Assembly (NCBI RefSeq): GCF_015352445.1
Contig: NZ_JADKPO010000019.1
Span: 1-64,000 of the forward strand
Direction: 5' to 3'
DNA length: 64,000 bases
DNA from: Nocardioides agariphilus
Lineage (GTDB): Bacteria; Actinomycetota; Actinomycetes; Propionibacteriales; Nocardioidaceae
Part shown: piece by piece, positions 6,396-16,075 of the stretch
How the letters are laid out: every line of letters starts with the position of its first letter
How positions within the stretch are numbered: position 1 is the first letter of the stretch
Translations under genes and position numbers: made by a program
Notes under the pieces: model-generated
The model's database searches: none
Told to the model about the DNA's origin: nothing
Seen by the model: the letters and a program-made list of their open reading frames with translations, nothing else

Positions 6396-9206
6396 GTGGC
6401 CAAGACCCGAGTTCATGAGCTCGCCAAGACCTACGGCATCGAGAGCAAGGAAGTGCTCGAGAAGCTGAAGGAGATGGGCGAGTTCGTCAAGTCGCCTTCC
6501 TCGACGATCGAGCTTCCCGTCGAGATGAAGTTCAAGAAGCAGTACGGCGATGCGTTGCTGGCCTCCAAGGCCGCCGCAGCGCCCGCTGCCCCGCCTGCCG
6601 CACCGCCTACCGCACCGCCTGCGGAGAAGCCCGCCGCCACGGCCCCCGCGGCCGCGCCGGCAGTGTCCGCACCCCCGACTCCGGCTGAGCCCGCCGCGCC
6701 TGCCGCTCCGGCTGCCGAGGCCCCGGCGGCGAAGGCCGCTCCGCGGCCCGGCCCGCGACCGAGCACGCCTGAGGCGCCTGCCGCCGCGGAGGCTGCGCCG
6801 GCCACGGAGGCTCCGGCTCCGGCTGCCACCGATGCCGACGAGACCGGCACCACCGGTGCTCGTCCCAAGGCCCCGGCCCCGCGGCCGGTCGGCAAGCCGA
6901 GCGGTACGCCGCGTCCCGGCAACAACCCGTTCGCCTCCAGCCAGGGCATGGGTCGCCGTCCGGCGCCCGGCCCCGAGCGCGAGGTCAGCGACGAGCAGCG
7001 TCCGCCGCGTCCTCCGGCCGGTCGTGGCGAGGGTCGCCCCGGCATGCCTCGCCCCAACCCGGCGATGATGCCCAAGTCCCCGGCCGCCTTCGGCGCGGGC
7101 CCAGGCGGCCGTGGCGCAGGTGGCCCCGGACGCGGTGGCGCCCCTGGGCGTCCCGGTGCTCCGGGTCGCGCAGGTGCCGGCGCAGGTGCGCCCGGCCGTG
7201 GCGGTCCCGGTGGTGGCGGCGGTGGCTTCGGCCCCAGTGGCGGTGGCCGTCCCGGCCAGGGCCGTGGTGGTCGCGGCCAGACCCAGGGCGCCTTCGGGCG
7301 ACCGGGTGGTCCGTCGCGTCGCGGTCGCAAGTCCAAGCGCGCACGCCGCCAGGAGTTCGAGCAGATGGAGGCGCCGACGATCGGTGGCGTGCGCGTCCGC
7401 AAGGGCAACGGCGAGACCGTTCGCCTTGCTCGCGGCGCCTCGCTGACCGACTTCGCGGAGAAGATCGGCGTCGACGCGGCCGCTTTGGTGCAGATGCTGT
7501 TCTCGCTCGGCGAGATGGTCACGGCCACCGAGTCGGTCAACGCCGAGACCCTCGAGCTGATCGGCGAGGAGCTCAACTACGTCGTCCAGATCGTCTCGCC
7601 CGAGGACGAGGACCGCGAGCTGCTGGAGTCCTTCGACCTCGAGTTCGGTGAGGACGAGGGCGACGAGAGCGACCTGGTCATCCGACCGCCGGTCGTGACC
7701 GTCATGGGTCACGTCGACCACGGCAAGACCAAGCTCCTCGACGCACTGCGCAACGCCAACGTCGTCGACAAGGAGGCCGGTGGCATCACCCAGCACATCG
7801 GCGCCTACCAGGTCGCGACCGAGGTCGACGGCAACGACCGCCGCATCACCTTCATCGACACCCCGGGTCACGAGGCGTTCACCGCCATGCGTGCTCGTGG
7901 CTCGAAGTCCTCCGACATCGCGGTCCTCGTGGTGGCGGCCGACGACGGAGTGATGCCGCAGACGGTGGAGGCGCTCAACCACGCCAAGGCCGCCGGCGTA
8001 CCCATCGTCGTCGCGGTCAACAAGATCGACAAGCCTGACGCAGACCCGACCAAGGTCCGCGGTCAGCTCACCGAGTACGGCCTGGTGCCCGAGGAGTACG
8101 GCGGCGACTCGATGTTCGTCGACGTCTCGGCCAAGTCCGAGCTCAACCTCGACAAGCTGCTCGAGGCGATCGTGCTGACGGCCGACGCGTCGCTGGACCT
8201 GCGTGCCAACCCGACGCAGGACGCCCAGGGTCTGGTCATCGAGGCGCACCTCGACAAGGGTCGTGGTCCCGTGGCGACCGTGCTCGTGCAGCGCGGCACC
8301 CTGCGGGTCGGCGACTCGATCGTCGCCGGTCCGGCCCACGGCCGGGTCCGCGCGATGATCGACGAGCACGGCGACCCGATCGAGCAGGCCGACCCCTCGC
8401 GCCCCGCGATGGTGCTGGGTCTGTCGGCCGTCCCCGGCGCCGGGCAGAACTTCATCGTCGTCGAGGACGACCGGATGGCCCGCCAGATCGCCGAGAAGCG
8501 TGAGGCCCGTGAGCGTGCCGCCAACCAGGCCCGCTACCGCGTCCGCCGCACGCTCGAGGACTTCATGGCCTCCATGGAGAAGGGCGAGAGCCAGGAGCTC
8601 AACCTCATCCTCAAGGGCGACGTGTCGGGTTCGGTCGAGGCACTCGAGGATGCGCTGGCCAAGATCGACGTGGGCGACGAGGTGTCGCTGCGCGTCATCG
8701 ACCGCGGTGTCGGTGCGATCACCGAGACCAACGTCGACCTGGCAGCCGCGTCCGACGCGATCATCATCGGCTTCAACGTCCGCCCCCAGGGCAAGGCGAC
8801 CGAGCTGGCCGATCGCGAGGGCGTGGAGATCCGCTACTACACGGTGATCTACCAGGCGATCGACGAGATCGAGGCCGCCCTGAAGGGCATGCTCAAGCCG
8901 GAGTTCGAGGAGTCGACACTCGGCCAGGCGGAGATCCGCGCGATCTTCCGCTCGTCCAAGGTCGGCAACATCGCCGGCTGCATGGTCATCGACGGAGTCA
9001 TCCGCCGCAATGCCAAGGTCCGCGTCATCCGAGACGGTGCCGTGGTGGCCAACAACCTCGACCTCGCCTCGCTCAAGCGCGAGAAGGACGACGCGTCCGA
9101 GGTGCGCGAGGGCTTCGAGTGCGGTCTGGTGCTGCGCAACTTCCAAGACATCAAGGAAGGCGACATCGTCGAGGCCTTCGAGATGCGGGAGATCCCGCGC
9201 GGCTGA
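6396..9206 (+). CDS. infB: Translation initiation factor IF-2
   Basis: A 936-residue GTPase that places initiator tRNA on the 30S subunit. The first IF2_N module is residues 1-45. A long Ala/Pro-rich linker follows (about 55-215), then a Gly/Arg-rich stretch (about 215-310), a basic [11 protein letters not shown] segment and a second IF2_N module (about 330-400). The G domain has GHVDHGKT at residues 438-445, DTPGHEAF near 488 and NKID near 542. Domains II, III and C complete the protein. GTG 6396 follows AAGGAGAG. The extended low-complexity N-terminus is normal for actinobacterial IF-2. Confidence 0.97.
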   Translation: MAKTRVHELAKTYGIESKEVLEKLKEMGEFVKSPSSTIELPVEMKFKKQYGDALLASKAAAAPAAPPAAPPTAPPAEKPAATAPAAAPAVSAPPTPAEPAAPAAPAAEAPAAKAAPRPGPRPSTPEAPAAAEAAPATEAPAPAATDADETGTTGARPKAPAPRPVGKPSGTPRPGNNPFASSQGMGRRPAPGPEREVSDEQRPPRPPAGRGEGRPGMPRPNPAMMPKSPAAFGAGPGGRGAGGPGRGGAPGRPGAPGRAGAGAGAPGRGGPGGGGGGFGPSGGGRPGQGRGGRGQTQGAFGRPGGPSRRGRKSKRARRQEFEQMEAPTIGGVRVRKGNGETVRLARGASLTDFAEKIGVDAAALVQMLFSLGEMVTATESVNAETLELIGEELNYVVQIVSPEDEDRELLESFDLEFGEDEGDESDLVIRPPVVTVMGHVDHGKTKLLDALRNANVVDKEAGGITQHIGAYQVATEVDGNDRRITFIDTPGHEAFTAMRARGSKSSDIAVLVVAADDGVMPQTVEALNHAKAAGVPIVVAVNKIDKPDADPTKVRGQLTEYGLVPEEYGGDSMFVDVSAKSELNLDKLLEAIVLTADASLDLRANPTQDAQGLVIEAHLDKGRGPVATVLVQRGTLRVGDSIVAGPAHGRVRAMIDEHGDPIEQADPSRPAMVLGLSAVPGAGQNFIVVEDDRMARQIAEKREARERAANQARYRVRRTLEDFMASMEKGESQELNLILKGDVSGSVEALEDALAKIDVGDEVSLRVIDRGVGAITETNVDLAAASDAIIIGFNVRPQGKATELADREGVEIRYYTVIYQAIDEIEAALKGMLKPEFEESTLGQAEIRAIFRSSKVGNIAGCMVIDGVIRRNAKVRVIRDGAVVANNLDLASLKREKDDASEVREGFECGLVLRNFQDIKEGDIVEAFEMREIPRG

Positions 9207-9213
9207 CCCCGCC

Positions 9214-9250
9214 GAGTCGGCGCAGTCTGCCCAGCAGACTGCGCCGACTC
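9214..9250 (+). terminator. 17-bp perfect hairpin between infB and rbfA
   Basis: Arms 9214-9230 and 9234-9250 are perfectly complementary over 17 bp with a 3-nt loop (CCA). There is no T-tract. It lies inside an otherwise continuous operon, so it may attenuate transcription, stabilise the infB mRNA end, or be a mobile palindrome. Confidence 0.6.
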
Positions 9251-9271
9251 GACATCGACGTGGAGGCTAAC

Positions 9272-9288
9272 TGCGCCGATTCGGCGCA
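9272..9288 (+). repeat. Short palindrome before rbfA
   Basis: TGCGCCGA and TCGGCGCA pair around one base, 11 nt upstream of the rbfA start. The sequence shares GCGCCGA with the larger hairpin just upstream, so in RNA the two could compete for pairing near the ribosome binding site AGGAGAG. Confidence 0.5.
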
Positions 9289-9299
9289 CGAGGAGAGAC

Positions 9300-9791
9300 A
9301 TGAGCAATCCCCGGGTGCGCAAGATCGCCGACCGGATCCAGGTGATCGTGGCGGAGATGCTGGAGCGGCGGATCAAGGACCCGCGACTGGGCTTCATCAC
9401 CATCACCGACGTACGCCTGACGGGTGACTCCCAGCAGGCGACGATCTTCTACACGGTGCTGAGCGAACCAGACTCGGCTACCGGCGACTACGCCAGCACG
9501 GCTGCCGCCCTCGAGTCGGCCAAGGGCCTGCTCCGTTCGGAGGTGGCCAAGCAGCTGGGCATGCGTCACGCCCCTTCGCTGACCTTCGTCCCCGACGAGA
9601 TCCCCGAGGCGGCCCGCCACCTCGAGGAGGTCCTAGCCGCGGCCAAGGCGTCAGACGCCGAGGTCGAGGCGGCGCGGGCTGGAGCGGCGTACGCCGGCGA
9701 GGAGGACCCCTACAAGAAGCCGCGCGAGCTGGAGGACGACGACGAGGAGCCCTTCGAGACGCCTGGTCCCTCGGCTCCTCAGGACACGTGA
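9300..9791 (+). CDS. rbfA: Ribosome-binding factor A
   Basis: A 163-residue 30S maturation factor. The KH-type fold is seen from [20 protein letters not shown] through [20 protein letters not shown] to [20 protein letters not shown]. Residues after about 115 form an Ala/Glu-rich acidic tail longer than in E. coli. ATG 9300 follows GGAGAG. Its stop overlaps the truB start (GTGA), which couples ribosome maturation to tRNA modification genes. It is separated from infB by a strong hairpin that could set its expression level. Confidence 0.94.
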   Translation: MSNPRVRKIADRIQVIVAEMLERRIKDPRLGFITITDVRLTGDSQQATIFYTVLSEPDSATGDYASTAAALESAKGLLRSEVAKQLGMRHAPSLTFVPDEIPEAARHLEEVLAAAKASDAEVEAARAGAAYAGEEDPYKKPRELEDDDEEPFETPGPSAPQDT

Positions 9792-10651
9792 CTACGTCCG
9801 GTCTGGTCGTCGTCGACAAGCCCGCTGGCATCACCTCCCACGACGTGGTGGCGCGCGTACGACGGCTGGCCGGCACCCGCAAGGTCGGCCACGCCGGCAC
9901 CCTGGACCCGATGGCGACGGGCGTCCTGGTGCTCGGCGTCGAGCGCGCCACCCGGCTGCTCGGTCACCTGATGCTGACCGAGAAGGCCTACGACGCCACC
10001 GTGCGGCTCGGGGTCACCACCACGACCGACGACGCCGAGGGTGAGGTGGTCGCCGCGAGGTCGGCCCACGACCTCGACGTGGCCCAGGTGCGAGCCGCCG
10101 CGGCCCGGTTCGCCGGGACCATTGCGCAGGTGCCGTCGGCGGTGTCGGCCATCAAGGTGGACGGGCAGCGCGCCTATGCGCGGGTGCGGGCGGGGGAGGA
10201 CGTGGAGCTCGAGCCCCGTACCGTCACCATCCACGACCTCGTCGTGCACGAGGTTCGCATCGCAGAGGTGACCGACCTCGACATCTCCGTGCGCTGCTCG
10301 AGCGGCACCTACGTGCGGGCCATCGCCCGTGACCTCGGTGTGGCTCTCGGCGTGGGAGGTCACCTCACCTCGTTACGACGCACGGCCGTCGGTCCGTTCG
10401 AGGTGGCGCAGGCCCACACGCTGGAGGCGTTGGCGGCCGAGTTCGCGCTGGTGCCGATCGCGGAGGCGGCCCGGGCATCCTTCGCGGCGCTCGACCTCAC
10501 CGACCGCCAGGCTGCCGACGTACGCGTCGGCCGCACCCTCGACGTCGACCTGCGCGAGCTCACCGCCGTGTTCGACCCCGCGGGCGAGTTCCTGGCCCTC
10601 TACGAGCCGCGCGAGGGCCGGGCTCGTGCGGTCGCGGTGTTCGTCGGATGA
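9788..10651 (+). CDS. truB: tRNA pseudouridine(55) synthase TruB
   Basis: A 287-residue enzyme making pseudouridine 55 in the T loop of tRNAs. The N-terminus [17 protein letters not shown] and the active-site motif [16 protein letters not shown] with catalytic Asp40 are present; [19 protein letters not shown] and [13 protein letters not shown] are further family motifs. The C-terminal 70 residues fit the small TruB_C domain. The GTG start overlaps the rbfA stop. The gene ends in TGA just before a probable new promoter for ribF. Confidence 0.95.
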   Translation: MTTSGLVVVDKPAGITSHDVVARVRRLAGTRKVGHAGTLDPMATGVLVLGVERATRLLGHLMLTEKAYDATVRLGVTTTTDDAEGEVVAARSAHDLDVAQVRAAAARFAGTIAQVPSAVSAIKVDGQRAYARVRAGEDVELEPRTVTIHDLVVHEVRIAEVTDLDISVRCSSGTYVRAIARDLGVALGVGGHLTSLRRTAVGPFEVAQAHTLEALAAEFALVPIAEAARASFAALDLTDRQAADVRVGRTLDVDLRELTAVFDPAGEFLALYEPREGRARAVAVFVG

Positions 10652-10652
10652 C

Positions 10653-10658
10653 TAGTCT
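10653..10658 (+). promoter_or_regulatory. -10 hexamer TAGTCT upstream of ribF
   Basis: TAGTCT sits in the 14 nt between the truB stop and the GTG at 10666 and ends 7 nt before that GTG, consistent with a leaderless ribF transcript. Confidence 0.5.
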
Positions 10659-10665
10659 TCGGTCC

Positions 10666-11625
10666 GTGCAGCTCTGGCGCTCGACCGCCGAGGTCCCGGC
10701 CGGCCTCGGCCGCACCGTCGTGGTGATCGGCAACTTCGACGGCGTGCACCGTGGCCACCGCCACGTGGTCGCCAGGGCCCGTGAGATCGGCGATGAGCGT
10801 GGGCTGAAGGTGGTGGCCGTGACGTTCGACCCGCACCCGATGGCCGTACTCCGTCCAGACCACGCGCCGACCACCCTGACCTCGATCGAGGACCGCGCCC
10901 GGCTGCTGGGTCAGGCCGGTGCGGACGCCGTGCTCGCACTGCCCTTCACCCGCGAGGTGGCCGGTTGGTCGCCGGAGGAGTTCGTCGACCGCATCCTGGT
11001 TGACCTGCTGCATGCCTCCGGCGTCGTCGTCGGCGCCAACTTCCGGTTCGGCCACCGGGCGGCCGGCGATGTGGCCATGTTGACCGAGGCCGGACTGTCC
11101 CGCGACTTCACGACCGACGGCATCGCGCTCGACGCAGGCCCCATGGTGTGGTCGTCGACCTACGTACGCACCTGCCTGGCCGCCGGTGACGTCGCCGGTG
11201 CGGCCGAGGCACTCGGGCGTCCCGTCACCGTGCGCGGGGTCGTGGTCCGAGGTGACCAGCGGGGACGCGAGCTGGGGTTCCCGACCGCCAACGTGCCCGT
11301 GGGCGACCCGGGTTCGCGCCCCTCGACGGTGCCGGCCGATGGCGTGTACGCCGGGTGGCTGCGTCGGCTCGACACCGGCGAGCGCTTCCCCGCGGCGATC
11401 AGCGTCGGCACCAACCCGACCTTCGACGGGCAGCGGGAGCGGCGCGTGGAGTCCTACGTGCTCGACCACGACGACCCCGAGGACTGGCTCGACCTCTACG
11501 ACGTCGAGGTGGAGGTCGAGTTCGTCGAGAGGCTGCGTGGCATGGTGCGCTTCGACTCGGTCGATGAGCTGGTGACCCAGATGAAGGACGACGTCACTCG
11601 CGCGCGCGACCTGCTGGCGGCCTGA
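10666..11625 (+). CDS. ribF: Bifunctional riboflavin kinase/FAD synthetase
   Basis: A 319-residue enzyme that phosphorylates riboflavin to FMN and adenylates FMN to FAD. The N-terminal nucleotidyltransferase domain has VVIGNFDGVHRGHRHVV, VVGANFRFGHRAAGD and WSSTYVR; the C-terminal flavokinase domain starts near residue 185 with VVRGDQRGRELGFPTANV. An ATG at 10648 overlapping truB is possible, but GTG 10666 gives the MQLWR-type N-terminus usual in actinobacterial RibF and has a -10 hexamer 7 nt upstream. Its stop overlaps the next gene (TGATG). Confidence 0.93.
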   Translation: MQLWRSTAEVPAGLGRTVVVIGNFDGVHRGHRHVVARAREIGDERGLKVVAVTFDPHPMAVLRPDHAPTTLTSIEDRARLLGQAGADAVLALPFTREVAGWSPEEFVDRILVDLLHASGVVVGANFRFGHRAAGDVAMLTEAGLSRDFTTDGIALDAGPMVWSSTYVRTCLAAGDVAGAAEALGRPVTVRGVVVRGDQRGRELGFPTANVPVGDPGSRPSTVPADGVYAGWLRRLDTGERFPAAISVGTNPTFDGQRERRVESYVLDHDDPEDWLDLYDVEVEVEFVERLRGMVRFDSVDELVTQMKDDVTRARDLLAA

Positions 11626-12602
11626 TGGCCGACCCGGCTCGCAGTGCGGAGACCTGGTTCCTCGAGCACGGGCTTCCCTACTTCGTCGACGACGTGCGTG
11701 CCGAGGTGGCGCGCCGACTGTCGCGGCCGCGTGTGGTCCTGGTGCTGCTGGTCGCCTCGTTGATCGGTCTCGCCTCCGGGCTCGCTGTCGGCATCCCGGC
11801 GAGCTCTGGGTCGTTCGGTTTCGCGGCGGGTGCGTGGCTCGCAGTGGTCGTGGTGACGGCGTACGCCTTGTTCGCGCTGCGTATGCACGTGATCGCCGTG
11901 TGGGCGCTCAAGCGGGCGTTCGCGAGCCTCGGACTGCTCTTTCCCCTGGCGACGCGAGCGCTGCCGATGTTGTTGCTCTTCGTGACGTTCCTGTTCATCA
12001 ACACCGAGGTCTGGCAGGTCACCCACTTCATGGGCGCGGGGGTGATCTGGGGCGCTGTGCTGTTCTTCGGCCTGGCGGCCACGGGGTTCTTGCTGGTGCG
12101 GCTCGACGAGGAGCTCGACCAGTTCGACGACGACATCTCCGTGGAGACCTTCCTCGAGGTCACTGCCGACACCCCGCTGGCCGACACCGCTCAGCGACTC
12201 GTGGCCGAGGGCCACGACCTCCAGGCCGAGGCCGAGGTCACCGGGCTGCAGAAGGCCAACCTCGTGCTGGTGCTGCTGGTCGCCCAGGCGGTGCAGGTGC
12301 TGCTCCTCGCGGTGGCGGTGTTCGGGTTCTTCGCCGTCTTCGGGATGGTGGCGATCAACGACCAGGTCATCGAGTCGTGGATCACCGTCCCGCCGTCCTA
12401 CCCGTTGGGTCAGCACCTCGTCAGCCGCGAGCTGGCCCGGGTCTCGATCTTCCTGGCGGCCTTCAGCGGCCTCTATTTCACGGTGTACGCCGTCACCGAC
12501 AACACCTACCGCCAGCAGTTCTTCGACAAGATCATGCGCGAGCTGGCCCGCGTCGTGGTCGCCCGGATCTGCTACCGGGAGCTGCGGCGTACGAAGGGGT
12601 AG
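11625..12602 (+). CDS. Polytopic membrane protein of unknown function
   Basis: A 325-residue protein with about six transmembrane segments (near residues 38-57, 63-85, 105-125, 133-155, 205-235 and 270-292) and a hydrophilic acidic stretch around residues 160-195 containing LDEELDQFDDDISVE. I do not recognise a named family. The start overlaps the ribF stop (TGATG), so it is translated with ribF. A 17-bp hairpin follows the stop, marking the end of the transcript facing the convergent PTS genes. Confidence 0.75.
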   Translation: MADPARSAETWFLEHGLPYFVDDVRAEVARRLSRPRVVLVLLVASLIGLASGLAVGIPASSGSFGFAAGAWLAVVVVTAYALFALRMHVIAVWALKRAFASLGLLFPLATRALPMLLLFVTFLFINTEVWQVTHFMGAGVIWGAVLFFGLAATGFLLVRLDEELDQFDDDISVETFLEVTADTPLADTAQRLVAEGHDLQAEAEVTGLQKANLVLVLLVAQAVQVLLLAVAVFGFFAVFGMVAINDQVIESWITVPPSYPLGQHLVSRELARVSIFLAAFSGLYFTVYAVTDNTYRQQFFDKIMRELARVVVARICYRELRRTKG

Positions 12603-12656
12603 TCCCGTGCAGTTGACGGGTCACGCTCGGCGTGTCGCACCGTCAACTGCACGGGA
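12603..12656. terminator. Bidirectional hairpin between convergent operons
   Basis: Arms 12603-12619 and 12640-12656 are perfectly complementary over 17 bp (TCCCGTGCAGTTGACGG and its complement); a small inner stem CACGC/GCGTG folds within the 20-nt loop. It lies directly after one stop codon and 18 bp from the convergent ptsH stop, the expected place for a two-way terminator. Confidence 0.75.
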
Positions 12657-12674
12657 GTACCCCCGCCAGGTAGA

Positions 12675-12932
12675 TCAGGCGTCGAGGTCCTGCTCGACGA
12701 GGGCAGCGATCTTGTCGACCGCATCCTGGTCGTCGGAGCTGACCTCGACGGTGTCACCGTTGCCCGCGCCGAGCGTCATGATCATCAGCGCCGAGCTGGC
12801 GTCGACGGGGTCGCCCCCGGGGATGGCCAACGTCACCTCGGTGTCCAGCTCGCCGGCGGCTTCCGAGATGATCGCTGCAGGACGGGCGTGGAGGCCGACG
12901 GCGGAACCGACGACGACGGTCTTGGTGGGCAT
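12675..12932 (-). CDS. ptsH: Phosphocarrier protein HPr
   Basis: An 85-residue cytoplasmic carrier that passes phosphate from enzyme I to the sugar EII complex. The active site is GLHARPA with His15. Ser46 is present in DASSALMIM, the position phosphorylated by HPr kinase in Firmicutes, although actinobacteria usually lack that control. The start is ATG with AGAAGGAG upstream. It is the last gene of the minus-strand fructose PTS set, 40 bp after fruA, so this HPr is probably co-expressed with fructose uptake. Confidence 0.96.
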   Translation of the reverse strand: MPTKTVVVGSAVGLHARPAAIISEAAGELDTEVTLAIPGGDPVDASSALMIMTLGAGNGDTVEVSSDDQDAVDKIAALVEQDLDA

Positions 12933-12972
12933 GGTGCTCCTTCTCTGGTGATGGGTGGTTGAGCCAGCTGCG

Positions 12973-15093
12973 TCAGGCGAGGACCGCGATGTCCTCGTCG
13001 TTGGCCGGCCAGATCGTCTTGGCAGCGATCACCGCGACCGCCCCGACGGCCACGCCGACGACCAGCGCGAAGATGTAGCCGAAGACGTTGTGTACGGCGA
13101 ACAGCACGAAGATCCCGCCGTGTGGGGCTCTGACGGCGACGTCCAGAGCCTCCGACAGGGCGCCGGTCACGGCGCTGCCGATCATGATCGACGGGATGAC
13201 CCGCAGCGGATCGGCCGCAGCGAACGGGATGGCTCCCTCGGTGATGAACGAGGCGCCGAGCAGCCAGCCTGCCTTGCCGTTCTCGCGTTCGGGAACGTTG
13301 AACAGGTGCGGACGTACGACGGTCGCCAGCGCCAGGGCGATCGGCGGCACCATGCCGGCGAGCATGACCGCCGCCATGATCTTGAGGCGGGGGTCGTCGG
13401 GCGCTGCCGTGGCCGCGGCACCGACGCCGGCCGCGGCGAAGCTGTAGGCGACCTTGTTGAGTGGCCCACCCATGTCGAAGGCCATCATCAGGCCGAGGAC
13501 GATGCCGAGCAGCACCGCGCTCGAGCCGCTCATGTCGTTGAGCCCGTTGGTCAGCTTGTCCATCAACCACGAGATCGGACGACCGAGCACGACGAGCATG
13601 ACCAGGCCGGCCAGGATGCTGGTCAGTAAGGGGATCACGAGCACCGGCATCAGCCCACGAGCCCAGGTAGGCACCTTCCAGCCGGTGATCCACTTGGCGA
13701 TGATGCCGGCGAGAACTCCGCCGACGATGGCGCCGAGGAAGCCCGTGGCCGGCAGGCCGTTGCCGTCGGCGTCGACGAACCCGCCGATGTTGGCCGCCAG
13801 CCCGCCCATCACGAAGCCCGGCGCGATGCCGGGCCGGTCGGCGATCGCGTAGGCGATGTAGCCGGCCAGGGCAGGCACGAAGAAGGCGAAGGCGGTCTTG
13901 CCGATGATGAAGAAGATCGCGCCGAGGTAGGCGAAGAAGCTCGACCCGAACAGGGCGTGCTCGAGTCCGGACGCATCGACGTCGGGGAGGTTGAAGATCG
14001 AGTTGTGCGCGGCGATCTCGCCGAACGGCCCCACGATCTCGTAGCCGCCGAACAGGAAGCTCAAGGCGATCAGCAGACCACCCGCGGCGACGAACGGGAT
14101 CATGTAGGACACACCGGTCATCAGGATGCGGCGTACGCGCCCACCCCACGACTCCGCTGCCCCCGCCGAGCCACCGACGTCAGCACCTCCGGCGGCGCCC
14201 TCGACGCGAGGTGCGTTGGGGTCCGAGGCGTAGCGGACGGCCTCGGCGATCATCGCGTCAGCGTCGTCGATCGGACGCTTGACGCCGGACTGCACCACGG
14301 GCTTGCCCCCGAAGCGCGCCCGGTCACGCACGCCGACGTCGACGGCGAAGATGACTGCCCCGGCCGCGGCGATGGTCTCGCGCGGCAGTGGCGTCGAGCC
14401 TGCGGAGCCCTGGGTCTCGACGTGCATCGTGATGCCCGCGCGCTCGGCAGCGGCCTCCAGGGCCTCGGCGGCCATGTAGGTATGGGCGATGCCGGTCGGG
14501 CAGGCCGTGACGGCGACCAGCGAGGGCTTGTCGCCGGAGGGAGCCGCCGCTGGAGGCGGAGGCGTGTGAGCCGCCTCTGCGGCGGGTGCTGCGGCGGCGG
14601 GCGGTGGGGCCGGTGCCGCGGTCGGTGCCGCGGTCGGGGGTTCCTCGCCCACCACGCCGGCGACCAGGTCCACGACCTGTGCAGGCGTGCTGGCTGCCCG
14701 CAAGCTGTCGGTGAACTCCTTCTTCACCAGGGCCCTGGCCAGCTTGGCGAGCAGCTTGAGGTGGGACGCGTCGCCGCCGGCCGGCGCGGCTATCAGGAAC
14801 GCCAGGTCGGCGGGGCCGTCCTTGGCGCCGAAGTCGACGGTAGGGGAGAGACGCGCGAAGGCGAGGGTCGGGGTGTCCACCCCGGCGCTTCGGCAGTGGG
14901 GGATTGCGATCCCACCGTTCAGGCCGGTGGCCGCGGTCGCCTCACGGGCGAGCGCGTCATCGGCCAGCTGTGTCACATCGGTCGCCCGGCCGGCGTCGCC
15001 GACGATGCCCGCCAAGGCACGAATGACTTCGTGCTTGTCGGACCCGAGGTCGGCATCGAGGCGGACCAGGTCTTCCGTGATCATCTGGGGCAT
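12973..15093 (-). CDS. fruA: PTS fructose transporter subunit EIIABC
   Basis: A 706-residue permease that imports fructose as fructose 1-phosphate. The EIIA domain (about 1-150) has phospho-His66 in GGIAIPHCRS. An Ala/Pro-rich linker covers 152-187. The EIIB domain has phospho-Cys198 in VAVTACPTGIAHTYMA. The EIIC membrane domain starts near residue 325 (MTGVSYMIPFVAAGGLLIAL) and runs to the C-terminus with about ten helices. The fused A-B-C order is typical of actinobacterial FruA. It lies 4 bp downstream of fruK and is followed by ptsH. Confidence 0.96.
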   Translation of the reverse strand: MPQMITEDLVRLDADLGSDKHEVIRALAGIVGDAGRATDVTQLADDALAREATAATGLNGGIAIPHCRSAGVDTPTLAFARLSPTVDFGAKDGPADLAFLIAAPAGGDASHLKLLAKLARALVKKEFTDSLRAASTPAQVVDLVAGVVGEEPPTAAPTAAPAPPPAAAAPAAEAAHTPPPPAAAPSGDKPSLVAVTACPTGIAHTYMAAEALEAAAERAGITMHVETQGSAGSTPLPRETIAAAGAVIFAVDVGVRDRARFGGKPVVQSGVKRPIDDADAMIAEAVRYASDPNAPRVEGAAGGADVGGSAGAAESWGGRVRRILMTGVSYMIPFVAAGGLLIALSFLFGGYEIVGPFGEIAAHNSIFNLPDVDASGLEHALFGSSFFAYLGAIFFIIGKTAFAFFVPALAGYIAYAIADRPGIAPGFVMGGLAANIGGFVDADGNGLPATGFLGAIVGGVLAGIIAKWITGWKVPTWARGLMPVLVIPLLTSILAGLVMLVVLGRPISWLMDKLTNGLNDMSGSSAVLLGIVLGLMMAFDMGGPLNKVAYSFAAAGVGAAATAAPDDPRLKIMAAVMLAGMVPPIALALATVVRPHLFNVPERENGKAGWLLGASFITEGAIPFAAADPLRVIPSIMIGSAVTGALSEALDVAVRAPHGGIFVLFAVHNVFGYIFALVVGVAVGAVAVIAAKTIWPANDEDIAVLA

Positions 15094-15097
15094 GGTC

Positions 15098-16075
15098 CTA
15101 AGACTGGCCCTGTGTGATGGACTTCACTAGTACCTGTCCGGGGGACGTGTCCGAAGGTCCCGGGATGGTAGTGCCCGGAAGGGAGGCCGCAGCGCTTCCG
15201 TAGGCGACCGCGAGGGTCAGGCGCTCGGCCGGCGAGCCGCCGCGTACGTCGCCCAGCAGGTAGCCGAACAGGCTCGAGTCTCCGGCGCCCACCGTGCTGA
15301 CCACCTGGATCGGCGGGGGCGTCGCGTGCCACGCGCCATCGGCGGTGACCAGGCAGGCGCCCGCGCCACCCAAGGTGACCAGGACGGCGCCCACTCCCTT
15401 GTCGACGAGCTGGCGCGCCGCAGCGGCAGCCAAGGCCGGGTCGGCCTCGTAGGCGTCCTCGTCGCCGCCCACGAACGACGCGAGCTCGGACCCGTTGGGC
15501 TTCATCAGGTCGGGAGCGGCTGACGGGAGCGCAGCCACGAGGGCGGACAACGGTCCTTCGCTGGTGTCGACCGCGACCTGCGCCTGGGTGCTGCGCAGGG
15601 CCTGCACGAGCTCGGCGTACCACGCATCGGGGGCGCCGGGTGGCAGCGATCCGGCCAGCACGACCCAGGTCGCACTGGCCGCCCGGTCGAGCAGCGCGGC
15701 TGCGAGGTCGTCGAGGTGTGCGGAGGTCACGGTGGCGCCGGGGCTGTTGAGCTTGGTGGTGGTGCCGTCGGGCTCGGTGATCGCCAGATTGATGCGTACG
15801 TCGCCGGCTGGCGGCGCGGGGTAGCAGCGGATGCCTGCCGACTCGAGCTCGGTGACGAACGGGTCCTCGGGTCGGGCCGGGAAGACTGCCTCGGTCTCGA
15901 GACCTGCTGACATCGCGGCGCGCGAGATGTTCACCCCCTTGCCGCCGGCCTGGATGGTCACCGACAGGAGCCGCTGGACGGCGCCGCGCACGAGTGGGCC
16001 GGCGAGGGTGACGGTGCGGTCGTTGCTCGGGTTGGGGGTGAGCGTGACGATCTTGCCCGCCTGCCGGTCGCTCAT
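15098..16075 (-). CDS. fruK: 1-phosphofructokinase
   Basis: A 325-residue PfkB-family kinase converting fructose 1-phosphate to fructose 1,6-bisphosphate. The N-terminus IVTLTPNPSNDRTV, the substrate motif QAGGKGVNISRAA and the C-terminal VSTVGAGDSSLFGYLLG with the catalytic Asp of GAGDS are clear. Its start overlaps the fruR stop by 4 nt, and fruA begins 4 bp after its stop, a compact fruR-fruK-fruA-ptsH operon. The pathway context (PTS import giving fructose 1-phosphate) supports FruK over other PfkB kinases. Confidence 0.95.
   Translation of the reverse strand: MSDRQAGKIVTLTPNPSNDRTVTLAGPLVRGAVQRLLSVTIQAGGKGVNISRAAMSAGLETEAVFPARPEDPFVTELESAGIRCYPAPPAGDVRINLAITEPDGTTTKLNSPGATVTSAHLDDLAAALLDRAASATWVVLAGSLPPGAPDAWYAELVQALRSTQAQVAVDTSEGPLSALVAALPSAAPDLMKPNGSELASFVGGDEDAYEADPALAAAAARQLVDKGVGAVLVTLGGAGACLVTADGAWHATPPPIQVVSTVGAGDSSLFGYLLGDVRGGSPAERLTLAVAYGSAAASLPGTTIPGPSDTSPGQVLVKSITQGQS

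Noticed and set aside
6096-9146. A 1016-codon minus-strand frame opposite infB
   Set aside because: It mirrors the infB codon pattern, as is usual in high-GC DNA, and has low-complexity composition with no domain.
10668-10760. An FMN riboswitch upstream of or within ribF
   Set aside because: The truB-ribF spacer is only 14 nt; no aptamer can fit.
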